Positions 16,083 through 25,017 of a DNA stretch of 64,000 nucleotides are shown here, piece after piece (the first letter of the stretch is position 1; each line of letters opens with the position of its first letter). The notes below the pieces were generated by a model. That model was not told the origin of the DNA and did not search any database. It was given only the letters and a program-made list of their open reading frames with translations. This DNA comes from Spirosoma rhododendri (GTDB lineage Bacteria; Bacteroidota; Bacteroidia; Cytophagales; Spirosomataceae). The position numbers were made by a program, and so were the translations under genes. Where the stretch lies: positions 2,370,501 to 2,434,500 of the forward strand of contig NZ_CP051677.1 of NCBI RefSeq assembly GCF_012849055.1, read 5' to 3'.

Positions 16083-17687
16083 ATGAAGAAAATCCTCCTA
16101 TGGGCGTCGGTCGGGCTGTCTACGATGGCAACGGCTTCGGCGCAGGAAACGCAGTGGTACCTGCGCGACAAAACAGATAAGACGGCGGGCATCAGCGTCG
16201 ATAAAACGTACAGTGAATTACTGGCTAACCGCAAACCCACACCGGTTCTGGTGGCCGTTATCGATGGCGGAATTGACACCAGCCACGTTGATCTGAAACG
16301 GGTGCTGTGGACGAATCCGAAAGAAATTCCCGGCAACGGAATAGACGACGATAAGAACGGGTACATCGACGACGTACACGGCTGGAATTTCATCGGTGGA
16401 AAAGACGGGCGCAACGTCAGCTACGAAACGGTGGAAATCACCCGGATGTACAACAAGCTCAAGCCCAAATACGAGGGTAAAGATCGCAAGTCGCTGAAGC
16501 CGGCGGAACAGAAAGAGTACGATCTGTACGTGAAAGCAAAAGCTGACGTCGAGAAAAACCGGGCGCAGTACAAATCGCAGTACGACGGTATTCACGGCTT
16601 TTACACGCAGTACGCAACTGCCGTCGATGCGATCAAGCAGGCGCTGAACGTGCCAAAACTAGACACGGCAACGCTGGCGAAAGTGCTCGATACGCTGTCG
16701 AATCAATCGTTACGCCGACCCGTTGGTGGCATTCTGCAAGTGTTGCGCCAGCAGGGAGTAGCCGACGCCGAGGTGATGAAAAGTGAGCTGGGTAAGTACG
16801 ACGATCAGCTGAAAACCCGCGCCGAGTACAACTACAACCCAGATTTTGACAGCCGCAGTATCGTGGGTGATAACCCCGACGATGTAACGCAGCGCGACTA
16901 CGGTAACGCCGACATCAACGGCCCCGACCCCGACCACGGCACGCACGTTGCCGGTATCATCGGTGCCGATCGGACGAATAATCTGGGCGTAATGGGTATT
17001 TCCGATGCCGTCATGATTATGGGCGTACGGGCGGTGCCGAACGGCGATGAACGCGATAAAGACGTGGCCAACGCGATTCGGTACGCCGTCGACAATGGGG
17101 CAAAGATTATCAACATGAGCTTCGGTAAAGACTATTCGCCCCAGCGGAAAGCGGTTGAGGATGCCGAGCGGTACGCCCTGTCGAAAGGAGTATTGATGGT
17201 TCACGCGGCTGGTAACGACGGCAAAGACATCGATACCGCCATGAATTACCCGTCGCCCCGCTTTGAGGATGGCGCATCGATTCCGAACGTCATTACGGTT
17301 GGGGCAAGTGCGGAGCCGATCTCGCCCGATCTGGTAGCCAGCTTCTCGAACTACGGTAAGCGCGACGTCGACGTGTTTGCGCCGGGCAAAGAAATTTATT
17401 CGACCGTGCCGGGTAGTAAGTACGAAAACAACAACGGTACGAGTATGGCGTCGCCGGTGGTAGCGGGCGTTGCTGCCGTGCTGAAATCGTACTTCCCCAA
17501 GCTGACTTACGCCGATATCAAGCGGATTATTCTGGCTTCGGCAACGCCCTATCATACGAAAGTGCGTCGCCCCGAATCGAGTACGATGGTCGACTTTGCC
17601 ACGCTGTCGAAGACGGGGGGCGTTGTCAATCTGTACGAAGCCGTGAAGCTGGCACTGGCCGAAGAAAAAGGTAAGGCTGGTAAATAA
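16083..17687 (+). CDS. Exported subtilisin-like serine protease (S8)
   Basis: A 534-aa secreted protease with a signal peptide ending ASAQ (residues 1-21). The catalytic triad is intact: D61 in VAVIDGGIDTSH, H285 in DHGTHVAGI and S454 in NGTSMASPVVAG. A long helical, charged insertion (about residues 115-250) separates the Asp and His blocks, a feature of the Bacteroidota-type S8 peptidases. There is no T9SS C-terminal domain, so it is probably periplasmic or released by another route. A very long perfect hairpin follows the stop codon. Confidence 0.95.
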   Translation: MKKILLWASVGLSTMATASAQETQWYLRDKTDKTAGISVDKTYSELLANRKPTPVLVAVIDGGIDTSHVDLKRVLWTNPKEIPGNGIDDDKNGYIDDVHGWNFIGGKDGRNVSYETVEITRMYNKLKPKYEGKDRKSLKPAEQKEYDLYVKAKADVEKNRAQYKSQYDGIHGFYTQYATAVDAIKQALNVPKLDTATLAKVLDTLSNQSLRRPVGGILQVLRQQGVADAEVMKSELGKYDDQLKTRAEYNYNPDFDSRSIVGDNPDDVTQRDYGNADINGPDPDHGTHVAGIIGADRTNNLGVMGISDAVMIMGVRAVPNGDERDKDVANAIRYAVDNGAKIINMSFGKDYSPQRKAVEDAERYALSKGVLMVHAAGNDGKDIDTAMNYPSPRFEDGASIPNVITVGASAEPISPDLVASFSNYGKRDVDVFAPGKEIYSTVPGSKYENNNGTSMASPVVAGVAAVLKSYFPKLTYADIKRIILASATPYHTKVRRPESSTMVDFATLSKTGGVVNLYEAVKLALAEEKGKAGK

Positions 17688-17703
17688 CCTTGCTGTTGCT
17701 TGT

Positions 17704-17760
17704 GCCGTATGCATAAAAAAGGGCCTGTGAAAAACACAGGCCCTTTTTTATGCATACGGC
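17704..17760. terminator. Bidirectional terminator with perfect 26-bp stem
   Basis: The arm GCCGTATGCATAAAAAAGGG plus CCTGTG pairs without mismatch across a five-A loop. T6 follows the GC core on each strand. It separates the convergent subtilase and outer-membrane protein genes. Confidence 0.93.
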
Positions 17761-17795
17761 AGATTACACCTTTGGAATAGTCTTGCCTGATAAAG

Positions 17796-19088
17796 CTAGT
17801 CCGCAATCTTCACCGTTGGGCCACTTAAGCCAGCGTTGAAACTGAGAATAGAAATCAGGTTGCCCTTGAACTCAGTGTTGAGCGAGAAGTTGCGGCCCAG
17901 CGCGTAGGCCAGTACGAAGCGGTCGGAGAGGTGGTATTCCAGACCGAGTGCCAGCCGATAATCCTGATCGCTACGCAGCAACCGGTCGACCTGCCCCGAT
18001 GGCAAGGTTACGCGTTGCAGCGTGGTTGTCTGGAACCGGTGGATATACTCCGCCGACAGCGAAAGCCTGCGCCAGTTGGCGGCTACCCGGCTACCGATAT
18101 CCCAGTTGCGGGTTGGGTCAGCGACGATCTGATTACTCATGTAACGCACCAGCCCCATCACCTCCAGATTGACGTTGTTCAAGATCCAGCTGCCGCCCGG
18201 CGTTGCCCAGATACCATACTTTCCCAGTGTCGAATAATCGAAGTTGTTGGTCGGAAACTCTACGGACGAGGCAGCCGCTACGTCCATCCGGAAGCCTTTC
18301 CGAAAATAATAATGCCGCTCAACGTTTTTCGCCAGTTGAGTGAGCTTGAACGTCTTCTCGTAGTCGATCAGTTTCAGGATCATCTGCCCCAACAGCAGCT
18401 GACACTGCGCGTTGTTGGTGGCAAACCGACCCAGCAGCACCGACTCCACGACGTCGATCTGTAGCTGCGAGAAGTCGCGGATAAAGGCTTTGTTGTTGAT
18501 AAAATCGTTGATAACTACGCCGAATTCTTTGTCCAGATAGGTTCGCAGCGCGTTCCCATCGGCGAAGGTGCGGTTACGGCCTGCCTCCAGAATAAATCGG
18601 GCCGGTGCGATAACCGCCAGCCGGCTCGTCAGTGCGGCCAGGTCGGTGTTGAACGCGTCGGTCAGCTGACCGGGGAAGAGCGTTGCCCGCAGACCAAATC
18701 CCATTTGCTGAACCGTGCGGGTAGAATCAAAGAGGTTAATCCGGCGACCGGTTGCCAGCGAGATTGAAAACGATTGCTTCACCGATGCCCCCGTCGTTGG
18801 AGTCATCAGCTGCTGTACGCTGATGTCGCGGGGTTTGAACCAGTAGGGCGTTACTTCCAGCGCGTAGTTGACGGGTAGCTGCCACATGTTGCCCGAACTG
18901 AAATTAGTCAGCAGGGCTGTTTCTAGCGCTTTGTAGCTCTTGGGGCGGGCTATTTCAGCGGGCTGAACGCCAAGGATAGTGGTCGCTGGCGACGATACCC
19001 CGTGCAGATCATCAACCCGCAGATCCTGCGCCTGCGTCAGCAGAGGTAGGCCAGCCAGAAGCCAGCCGAGTGAACAAAGACGGATCAT
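17796..19088 (-). CDS. Putative outer-membrane beta-barrel protein
   Basis: A 430-aa exported protein (signal peptide about residues 1-20, ending TQAQ) of no family I recognise. The second half alternates aromatic and small residues in strands typical of porin-like barrels (WNIGSRVAANWRRLSLSAEY-type segments) and the region before the last strand reads LALGLEYHLSDRFVLAYALG. The first half contains LEVTPYWFKPRDI and a helical insert around 155-260. It forms an operon with the 115-aa gene upstream on the same strand (2 bp between them). Confidence 0.75.
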   Translation of the reverse strand: MIRLCSLGWLLAGLPLLTQAQDLRVDDLHGVSSPATTILGVQPAEIARPKSYKALETALLTNFSSGNMWQLPVNYALEVTPYWFKPRDISVQQLMTPTTGASVKQSFSISLATGRRINLFDSTRTVQQMGFGLRATLFPGQLTDAFNTDLAALTSRLAVIAPARFILEAGRNRTFADGNALRTYLDKEFGVVINDFINNKAFIRDFSQLQIDVVESVLLGRFATNNAQCQLLLGQMILKLIDYEKTFKLTQLAKNVERHYYFRKGFRMDVAAASSVEFPTNNFDYSTLGKYGIWATPGGSWILNNVNLEVMGLVRYMSNQIVADPTRNWDIGSRVAANWRRLSLSAEYIHRFQTTTLQRVTLPSGQVDRLLRSDQDYRLALGLEYHLSDRFVLAYALGRNFSLNTEFKGNLISILSFNAGLSGPTVKIAD

Positions 19089-19090
19089 GG

Positions 19091-19438
19091 TCAGACAAAC
19101 GAGAGCGTTATGGAATAACTGACCGTGCCGTTATCTTCTTCAGCGTCGGCGGTAAAGGGCGCAAATCGCTGATTGTTGACCAGAAACCACAGACTCGTCC
19201 GGTTGGTAAACGGATTGGTGTCGGTGACCAGCGTAAGTGTCAGAAGCGACTTCCCCCGAACAGCCGCTACTGACCCGAGCGGGTAGTTGACGACGTTACC
19301 GTAGGTGTACCGACCCGAAAAATCTTTGAACACGGAGTAGCTAACGTCGCCGTCGCCCCCGCGAATAGTTAGTAATACCGGCTGATTGACAGGCAGAGCG
19401 GAGAGATCGACGGGTAAAGAATCTGTATAGTCGCGCAT
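19091..19438 (-). CDS. Beta-rich protein of unknown function (115 aa)
   Basis: I do not recognise this protein. It has no signal peptide and is predicted to be mostly beta strands (TIRGGDGDVSYSVFKDFSG, then SLWFLVNNQRFAPF). It lies immediately upstream of the putative outer-membrane protein, 2 bp apart, so the two are surely co-transcribed. The missing signal peptide means that it is either cytoplasmic or uses a different start; no earlier in-frame ATG with a signal peptide is seen. Confidence 0.65.
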   Translation of the reverse strand: MRDYTDSLPVDLSALPVNQPVLLTIRGGDGDVSYSVFKDFSGRYTYGNVVNYPLGSVAAVRGKSLLTLTLVTDTNPFTNRTSLWFLVNNQRFAPFTADAEEDNGTVSYSITLSFV

Positions 19439-19496
19439 GAACGTAAACCTACGAAAAGCCTGTACATCAGCAAGCCTACGTTCGTAAGTGGCTCAA

Positions 19497-21116
19497 CTAG
19501 CCGACGATCAGTTTCTGGCCTGGGCGCAGGGCATTCGTCCGGATATTGTTCAGCCGCTTCAACCGGTCGATGGTCAGGCCATCGTAGCGCTGGGCGATGT
19601 TCCAGAGCGTGTCGCCATCCTGCACACGGTGGTAGCGGGGTTTGATGTGCCTTGTCTGGGCAATAGCTTCCGCTTTTTTATGCGCTTTGGCAGTGCCCTG
19701 TTCGGCCAGCCGCTCAGAGCGGGTTTCGGCCACTTCTTTCAGAATAACCAGTGTCTGGCCAGGCTGTAAGGTGTTCGATTTGAGGTGATTCCAGCGTTTG
19801 AGGTCGTAGAGTTCGACGTGGAACCGGTCGGCCAGATCGCCCAGATTATCCTTTCGTTTGACAACGTACGTTTGCTTCCTGGGCTTCTTCAGCACCACCG
19901 TTTCAATGTCTTCCTCCGGTTCATCGGCTGACTCCGCAACGGCGAGTTTAGCCGTTACAGCCTCTTTCTTCACCGACTCCGGCCGGGTATCGGCAGGCGC
20001 GTCTTCCTCACTCGTCGCGACAGGCTGAGCTGCTGATGGAGCTATGGCCAACCCGTTTGCACCCAACCGAGTCCAGCTATTCATCGAGTCGTTGCCGTAG
20101 CGAACGTCTTCACTTTTTGCCATCAGCATATGGTCCATGACGACCGGCATACGACTGGCCGAATCCATAATGGACCGGCGGTGGCTATTCACGTAGGTCA
20201 GGTATTGGCGGGGAACGCGTAGTGGGTAATGGTCGGTGTACTCCGGCAAAACAGCCGTCGTTATCGCCGGGTTCATGCGTTGCAGTTCCGCCAGCGGCAC
20301 ACGCCCGTGACGAGCAAACGTTTCGAGGTTGAAATACCCCGTCACCTGCATGGTATCTGTTGGGATCGGGTGCTGGAAATTTTCGCCAATGATACCGTGG
20401 TCGGCAGCATGGTTGAGAATATACGTGAAGGCGACAAACTGCGGTACGTAACCGCGCGTTTCTTTCGGCAGGGCATCGTAAATGGCGTAGTAGGTCGTGC
20501 CACCCGTCCGGCGCATGGCCCGTTTCACAACGCCCGGCCCGCAGTTGTATGCGGCCATTGCCAGCTCCCAGTCTTCGAAAATGTTGTACAGGTCGCGCAG
20601 GTATTTGCAGGCGGCTTCGGTCGCTTTAACGGGGTCCATCCGCTCATCGACGTAATCGTCCTGGTATAGCTTCATGTCGCGACCAGTGCCGGGCATGAAC
20701 TGCCACAGCCCACCAGCGCCCGCGTGCGAAACCGCCCGTGGATTCAGCGACGACTCCACCACCGACAGGTATTTCAGCTCATCCGGCAGTTCGTACTGCG
20801 CCAGCATTTTTTCGTAGAGCGGAAAAAAGAGGGGTATCCGTTCCAGCATCAGTTTCGTCGTGCTGGCCCGGCGGAAGGTAAAAAAGTCGACGTAAGCCTG
20901 AACCGCCTTGTGATAATTCAGCGGAATATCTTTCTGGAGCTTGCCGAGCCGCAGTTTGAGCAGCGTATCCGGAACGGTCGGCACACTGGCTATGGTGTCG
21001 CGCCGGGTGGCAGTACTGTCGGTGGTTTGCGCCTGGCTGGGCGCGGAAGTAGTGAGAAACAGGCCCGTCAGGCTACAGATTGCTATGATTCGCCACAGAT
21101 ACTGGTTCAGACGCAT
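19497..21116 (-). CDS. MltD-like lytic transglycosylase with two LysM domains
   Basis: Cleaves peptidoglycan between MurNAc and GlcNAc. A signal peptide ends near residue 30 (SQAQ). The SLT catalytic domain covers about residues 100-240 with catalytic Glu E121 in LSVVESSLNPRAVS, then GGLWQFMPGTGR and MAAYNCGPG. Two LysM cell-wall-binding domains lie at about 415-460 and 494-539 (YHRVQDGDTLWNIAQRYDGL). At 539 aa the architecture matches MltD of Bacteroidota. The gene is 96 bp downstream of gatA on the same strand. Confidence 0.94.
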   Translation of the reverse strand: MRLNQYLWRIIAICSLTGLFLTTSAPSQAQTTDSTATRRDTIASVPTVPDTLLKLRLGKLQKDIPLNYHKAVQAYVDFFTFRRASTTKLMLERIPLFFPLYEKMLAQYELPDELKYLSVVESSLNPRAVSHAGAGGLWQFMPGTGRDMKLYQDDYVDERMDPVKATEAACKYLRDLYNIFEDWELAMAAYNCGPGVVKRAMRRTGGTTYYAIYDALPKETRGYVPQFVAFTYILNHAADHGIIGENFQHPIPTDTMQVTGYFNLETFARHGRVPLAELQRMNPAITTAVLPEYTDHYPLRVPRQYLTYVNSHRRSIMDSASRMPVVMDHMLMAKSEDVRYGNDSMNSWTRLGANGLAIAPSAAQPVATSEEDAPADTRPESVKKEAVTAKLAVAESADEPEEDIETVVLKKPRKQTYVVKRKDNLGDLADRFHVELYDLKRWNHLKSNTLQPGQTLVILKEVAETRSERLAEQGTAKAHKKAEAIAQTRHIKPRYHRVQDGDTLWNIAQRYDGLTIDRLKRLNNIRTNALRPGQKLIVG

Positions 21117-21211
21117 ACGGTTCAGATTTATCTATTCTCCGTCTGCGCATGGCAATCGGAGAGCGATGTTGGGTAGCGGTTATCTCGTTAAAATAGCCAA
21201 CAGTCATTTAC

Positions 21212-22711
21212 TTACTCATGCAGCGCCTGTTGCAACGATTGGGCCACAGTTAGCAGCCGCTCTTCCGAAAAGGGGGGCGTCATCAGTTGCAGGCCAATTG
21301 GCAGGGGTGGTTCGCTACCGTCGTGCCCGTTTGGGACAGACACCGCCGGGTAACCCACCACATTAGCCAGAACGGTGAAAATGTCGCCCAAGTACATTTG
21401 GAGCGGATCATCCATCTTCTCGCCCAGCCGGTAGGCCGTCGTAGGGGTGGTTGGCGACAGCAGCACGTCGTATTGGCTGAACAGCCGCTCCATCTCCTGC
21501 TGCATCAGCCGCCGGACGCGCTGCGCTTTCGTATAGTAAGCGTCGTAATAACTGGCGCTCAGTACGAACGTGCCGAGCAGAATCCGCCGACGAACCTCCG
21601 CGCCGAATCCATCCGTCCGGCTACGTTTGTACATGGAAATCAAATCGGTGCTGTCGGGGCTGCGGTAGCCGTAGCGGACCCCGTCGAACCGCGACAGATT
21701 AGATGATGCCTCGGCGGTTGTCAGAATGTAGTACGTCGGCAGCAGGTACTTCAGCAGGCTGATATCGACTGGTTCGACCTGATGACCGGCTGCGCGAAGC
21801 TGGTCCAGCGTCTGGCGGGTAGCATCGCGAATAGCGGGTTCCACACCATCGCTGTCGATGCCTTCACGCAGGTACGCTATTTTCAGTGGTTTGCCGGGCG
21901 CGTGGACTGCCTGACTGTAAGCCCCGACCGGTTGCGTAGATACCGTGCTGTCGAATTCGTCGGGACCGGCCATAATCTCCAGCAGCAGGGCAACGTCGTC
22001 TACGGTATTGGCAATCGGGCCGATACAGTCGAACGACGATGCGTAGGCTACCAGTCCCCAGCGGCTGATACGGCCGTAGGTTGGTTTTAAGCCCACGACA
22101 CCGCAAAAAGCGGCTGGCTGGCGCACCGATCCGCCCGTATCCGAGCCGATACTCGCTAGGCAAAGGCCAGCCTGCACAGCTACCGCCGACCCGCCACTCG
22201 ATCCGCCCGGTACGCGATCTGGGTTGGCTGCGTTACGGGCAGGCCCAAAGGCCGAGTTTTCGTTCGACGACCCCATGGCAAATTCGTCGCAGTTCTGCCG
22301 TCCGATGATGATAGCATCTTCGGCCAGTAGTCGCTCGACGGCGGTGCCGGTAAACTGTGCGGTAAACGTATCGAGAATGTGGCTACCGGCCCGCAGCCCG
22401 TGTTCTTTGTAGCTCAACACGTCTTTGATGCCGATAACCATACCCGCCAGTCGCCCGGCGGTGCCATTGGCCAGCTTCTGATCGATCAGCACAGCCTGCG
22501 TCCTGCACTCATCCGCATATACGTCGGTGAAGGCGTTGAGATGGGCCTGCGCAGCGATACGGTTGAGGTAATGGTCTACGAGCTGGCGGCAGGTAACGAC
22601 GCCCGTTTTGAGGTCGGTTTGTACGGCGGCAAAAGAGCGATAGTCGGTCAACACAGAGGATCGATTGGTCGGCGGAAAGGTACTGTCCGGCGTGGTAAGC
22701 ATTCCGCTCAT
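21212..22711 (-). CDS. gatA: Glutamyl/aspartyl-tRNA amidotransferase subunit A
   Basis: Releases ammonia from glutamine for conversion of Glu-tRNA(Gln) or Asp-tRNA(Asn) by GatCAB. The amidase Ser-cisSer-Lys triad is visible; numbered from the longest frame it is K112 (IGIKDVL), S187 (GGSSGGSA) and S211 (GSDTGGSVRQPA). The longest frame begins at 22759, only 19 bp after a strong terminator on the same strand, so a start at ATG 22711 or 22702 is more likely and fits the family length better. GatB and GatC are not in the window; in this phylum they lie elsewhere. Confidence 0.92.
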   Translation of the reverse strand: MSGMLTTPDSTFPPTNRSSVLTDYRSFAAVQTDLKTGVVTCRQLVDHYLNRIAAQAHLNAFTDVYADECRTQAVLIDQKLANGTAGRLAGMVIGIKDVLSYKEHGLRAGSHILDTFTAQFTGTAVERLLAEDAIIIGRQNCDEFAMGSSNENSAFGPARNAANPDRVPGGSSGGSAVAVQAGLCLASIGSDTGGSVRQPAAFCGVVGLKPTYGRISRWGLVAYASSFDCIGPIANTVDDVALLLEIMAGPDEFDSTVSTQPVGAYSQAVHAPGKPLKIAYLREGIDSDGVEPAIRDATRQTLDQLRAAGHQVEPVDISLLKYLLPTYYILTTAEASSNLSRFDGVRYGYRSPDSTDLISMYKRSRTDGFGAEVRRRILLGTFVLSASYYDAYYTKAQRVRRLMQQEMERLFSQYDVLLSPTTPTTAYRLGEKMDDPLQMYLGDIFTVLANVVGYPAVSVPNGHDGSEPPLPIGLQLMTPPFSEERLLTVAQSLQQALHE

Positions 22712-22777
22712 CAGGGTGTTAGCCTGCCAGACAGCGAAATAAATGGCTGAAAGCCGCACAAAGAACGGAATAAACTG

Positions 22778-22828
22778 AAAACGGACAAGCAGTCGATTCC
22801 GAATCGGAATCGACTGCTTGTCCGTTTT
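22778..22828. terminator. Terminator of tatA with perfect 23-bp stem
   Basis: AAAACGGACAAGCAGTCGAT plus TCC pairs perfectly with its complement across the loop GAATC, and T4 follows. It lies 15 bp after the tatA stop codon and upstream of gatA on the same strand, so gatA must have its own promoter. Confidence 0.9.
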
Positions 22829-22843
22829 ATGCCGTAAACCCGA

Positions 22844-23056
22844 TTACTTCGTCGAGTGCGTGTCTGTTTCTTTCAGGCTGTCCTCAATGTTCTCCCGAAC
22901 ATCTTTGGTCGCGTCTTTGAACTCGCGAATGCCTTTACCGAGACCCCGTGCCAGTTCGGGGATTTTCTTTGCGCCGAACAGCAGGAGCAGTGCCAGAAAA
23001 ATGAGGATCATTTCCTGACTGCCCAAACCCATTATTGCAAAAATGCTTGAAACCAT
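22844..23056 (-). CDS. tatA: Twin-arginine translocase subunit TatA/TatE
   Basis: Pore-forming subunit of the Tat export system for folded proteins. At 70 aa it shows the single N-terminal membrane helix (QEMILIFLALLLLFGAKKIP), the conserved hinge FGAKKIPELARGLGKGIREF, and a charged amphipathic helix with an acidic/basic tail. No tatC is in the window. A TACTTTTG promoter element lies 24 bp upstream on the minus strand, and a perfect hairpin terminator follows. Confidence 0.96.
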   Translation of the reverse strand: MVSSIFAIMGLGSQEMILIFLALLLLFGAKKIPELARGLGKGIREFKDATKDVRENIEDSLKETDTHSTK

Positions 23057-23079
23057 GATCGTTAGGATTTGACTATGTA

Positions 23080-23087
23080 CAAAAGTA
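23080..23087 (-). promoter_or_regulatory. -7 element TACTTTTG of the tatA promoter
   Basis: CAAAAGTA on the plus strand reads TACTTTTG on the minus strand, a match to TAnnTTTG 24 bp upstream of the tatA start. No clear -33 element. Confidence 0.5.
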
Positions 23088-23125
23088 AAAAACTCTGCTA
23101 AACTACCCTAGCAGACTAGGCTGAA

Positions 23126-23584
23126 TTAACCAATCTTAATAACCTGCGGGTTGGCAGCCGTGCCCGTGCTGGGTTGCGACGTCTGTTCCCACTGCCGGAA
23201 CTTCTCCAGATCATCTTTCATGCCACTGAACAGCCATAGCATCAGGGCAATATCGTCGGTCAGGCCCACAATCGGTAGAAAGTCGGGCAGGATATCAATT
23301 GGCGACACAAAATAAATCAATACGGCAATGACCCGAATCAGCGTTTTCCAGGGTAGTTGCCGGTAGTCTCCCGACGCGTACGCTTTCAACAGGCGGGTAA
23401 CGATCCCCAACTGTTCACGAAAGACACCTATGTTCTTGCCCGACAAACCACCGCTTTTCTCCAGTGCCTCGCGAATCAGCTGATACAGGCTGCGCGTGTT
23501 GCGGGCGTACCGGACTGCGCCGATGTTGGCCCGTTTGAAAAAGAGCGATGTCAGTATTCGGGTTATGAGACTCTTGTTTGCCAT
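23126..23584 (-). CDS. YkvA-like DUF1232 membrane protein
   Basis: A 152-aa protein with the short DUF1232 motif at about residues 75-115: LPWKTLIRVIAVLIYFVSPI followed by DILPDFLPIVGLTDDIALM. This domain forms a helical hairpin in the membrane; its role is unknown, though some members sit near nucleases. The N-terminus is basic and the C-terminus is acidic. It lies upstream of tatA on the same strand with 69 bp between, and the tatA promoter element is in that gap, so separate transcription is likely. The upstream 221-bp gap towards mdh holds the mdh promoter. Confidence 0.88.
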   Translation of the reverse strand: MANKSLITRILTSLFFKRANIGAVRYARNTRSLYQLIREALEKSGGLSGKNIGVFREQLGIVTRLLKAYASGDYRQLPWKTLIRVIAVLIYFVSPIDILPDFLPIVGLTDDIALMLWLFSGMKDDLEKFRQWEQTSQPSTGTAANPQVIKIG

Positions 23585-23720
23585 TTGTGTTTGATGATTG
23601 CTACCAGTTAGACTACCGCTGACCCGTTTTGTTTAACGGGGCCACGCGATTTACCGTACCGATTACATCATCCTAACAAAATAATTCTTCAAATAATCTA
23701 AAAACTAGGTCACGGGCATC

Positions 23721-23770
23721 TAAGTTTGCGAACGACTCAGTTGGTTTGTCGCCGGGCAGCCCGTATTTTG
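23721..23770 (+). promoter_or_regulatory. Promoter region of mdh
   Basis: Two candidate elements are seen. TAAGTTTG 23721-23728 is a perfect TAnnTTTG without a clear -33 element. TTG 23741-23743, then 20 bp, then TATTTTG 23764-23770 has good spacing but a -7 element one base short. Either would give a leader of 30-75 nt. Confidence 0.5.
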
Positions 23771-23805
23771 CCCATAATCATTAATCCTTTAATCCAGAAT
23801 ACTGT

Positions 23806-24741
23806 ATGAAAGTTACCGTAGTAGGTGCCGGAGCCGTTGGAGCTACCTGCGCCGACAACATTGCCCGCCGGGAATTAGCGCACGAGGTCGTTCTGCTGGA
23901 TATCAAGGAAGGCATCAGCGAGGGTAAATCGCTTGATATGCTCCAGGCATCGACGCTGCTCGACTGCGACGTTAAGCTGACGGGCTCTACTAATGATTAC
24001 GAAAAAACGGCTGGTTCGGATGTAGTTGTTATCACATCGGGCTTACCGCGGAAGCCCGGAATGACCCGCGAAGACCTGATCGGCATCAACGCCGGGATCG
24101 TGAAGGGGGTTACGGAAAACATCCTGAAACACTCGCCAGACGCCATTTTCATCATCATCTCCAACCCGATGGACACGATGACGTACCTGGCGCTGAAATC
24201 GTCGGGCCTGCCAAAAAAACGTGTAATCGGTCTGGGTGGTGCGCTTGATTCAGCCCGGTTCAAGACGTATCTGTCGCTGGCCATGCAGTGTTCGCCCAAC
24301 GATATTTCGGCGTCGGTAATCGGCGGTCACGGCGATACGACCATGATTCCGCTGACCCGGCTGGCCACCAAAGGGGGCGTTCCGGTCAGCAATTTTCTCG
24401 ATGAGGAAACGCTGAAAAAAGTAGCTGCCGACACGATGGTAGGTGGTGCTACGCTGACGGGCCTGATTGGTACGTCGGCCTGGTACGCGCCGGGTGCGGC
24501 CGGGGCCTATATGGTCGAAAGCATCCTGCGCGATCAGAAGCGGGTGATTCCGTCCTGCGTGCTGCTTGAAGGCGAATACGGGCAGTCGGACATCTGTCTG
24601 GGTGTGCCGGTGGTGCTGGGTCGCAACGGCTGGGAAGAAATCATCGACTACAAACTTAACGACGAGGAGCAGGCCGCTTTCAACAAATCGGCCGATGCTG
24701 TTCGGAATATGAATGGCGTCCTGAGTACGTTGAACGTGTAG
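23806..24741 (+). CDS. mdh: Malate dehydrogenase
   Basis: NAD-dependent oxidation of malate to oxaloacetate in the TCA cycle. At 311 aa it belongs to the LDH-like tetrameric MDH type. Seen are the Rossmann motif VVGAGAVGATCA (4-15), the substrate-loop segment GLPRKPGMTREDL with substrate-binding arginines, NPMDTMTYLA and the catalytic His in IGGHGDTTMIPL. It stands alone with its own promoter and terminator. Confidence 0.97.
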   Translation: MKVTVVGAGAVGATCADNIARRELAHEVVLLDIKEGISEGKSLDMLQASTLLDCDVKLTGSTNDYEKTAGSDVVVITSGLPRKPGMTREDLIGINAGIVKGVTENILKHSPDAIFIIISNPMDTMTYLALKSSGLPKKRVIGLGGALDSARFKTYLSLAMQCSPNDISASVIGGHGDTTMIPLTRLATKGGVPVSNFLDEETLKKVAADTMVGGATLTGLIGTSAWYAPGAAGAYMVESILRDQKRVIPSCVLLEGEYGQSDICLGVPVVLGRNGWEEIIDYKLNDEEQAAFNKSADAVRNMNGVLSTLNV

Positions 24742-24766
24742 CCCGTAGCGGTTACGTCTCTGAATA

Positions 24767-24825
24767 GATCCCGTCCTGCCAGCTTAGTTCACACTCGGAC
24801 TAAGCTGGCAGAACGGGATTTTTTG
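24767..24825 (+). terminator. Terminator of mdh
   Basis: ATCCCGTCCTGCCAGCTTAG pairs with its complement with one mismatch across a short loop, and T6 follows. It lies 26 bp after the mdh stop codon. Confidence 0.9.
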
Positions 24826-24946
24826 TTACTAATGTCTAATAAATTGATATACTAATTTACGACTTCTCTTGCCGGGTAAATTGGCCTTACCGGACAATAA
24901 ATCGGACGAAAAAAGGAGCCGTAACCTACAGGGTATCTGATACATT

Positions 24947-24991
24947 AGAGTGCCTGACGGGTCGTGACGGCTGGTCAGGCACTCTTTCTTT
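24947..24991 (+). terminator. Hairpin in the leader of the subtilase gene
   Basis: A 12-bp perfect stem AGAGTGCCTGAC / GTCAGGCACTCT with a 15-nt loop is followed by TTTCTTT. It ends 27-33 bp before the subtilase start codon. It could be a second terminator after mdh or an attenuator of the subtilase. Confidence 0.6.
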
Positions 24992-25017
24992 ACTCCCAAA
25001 TCTAACCCCATTGAATC

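Noticed and set aside
16710..17714. Long reverse frame (334 aa) opposite the subtilase
   Set aside because: It is fully antisense to a gene with an intact catalytic triad; long antisense frames are common here because of codon bias.
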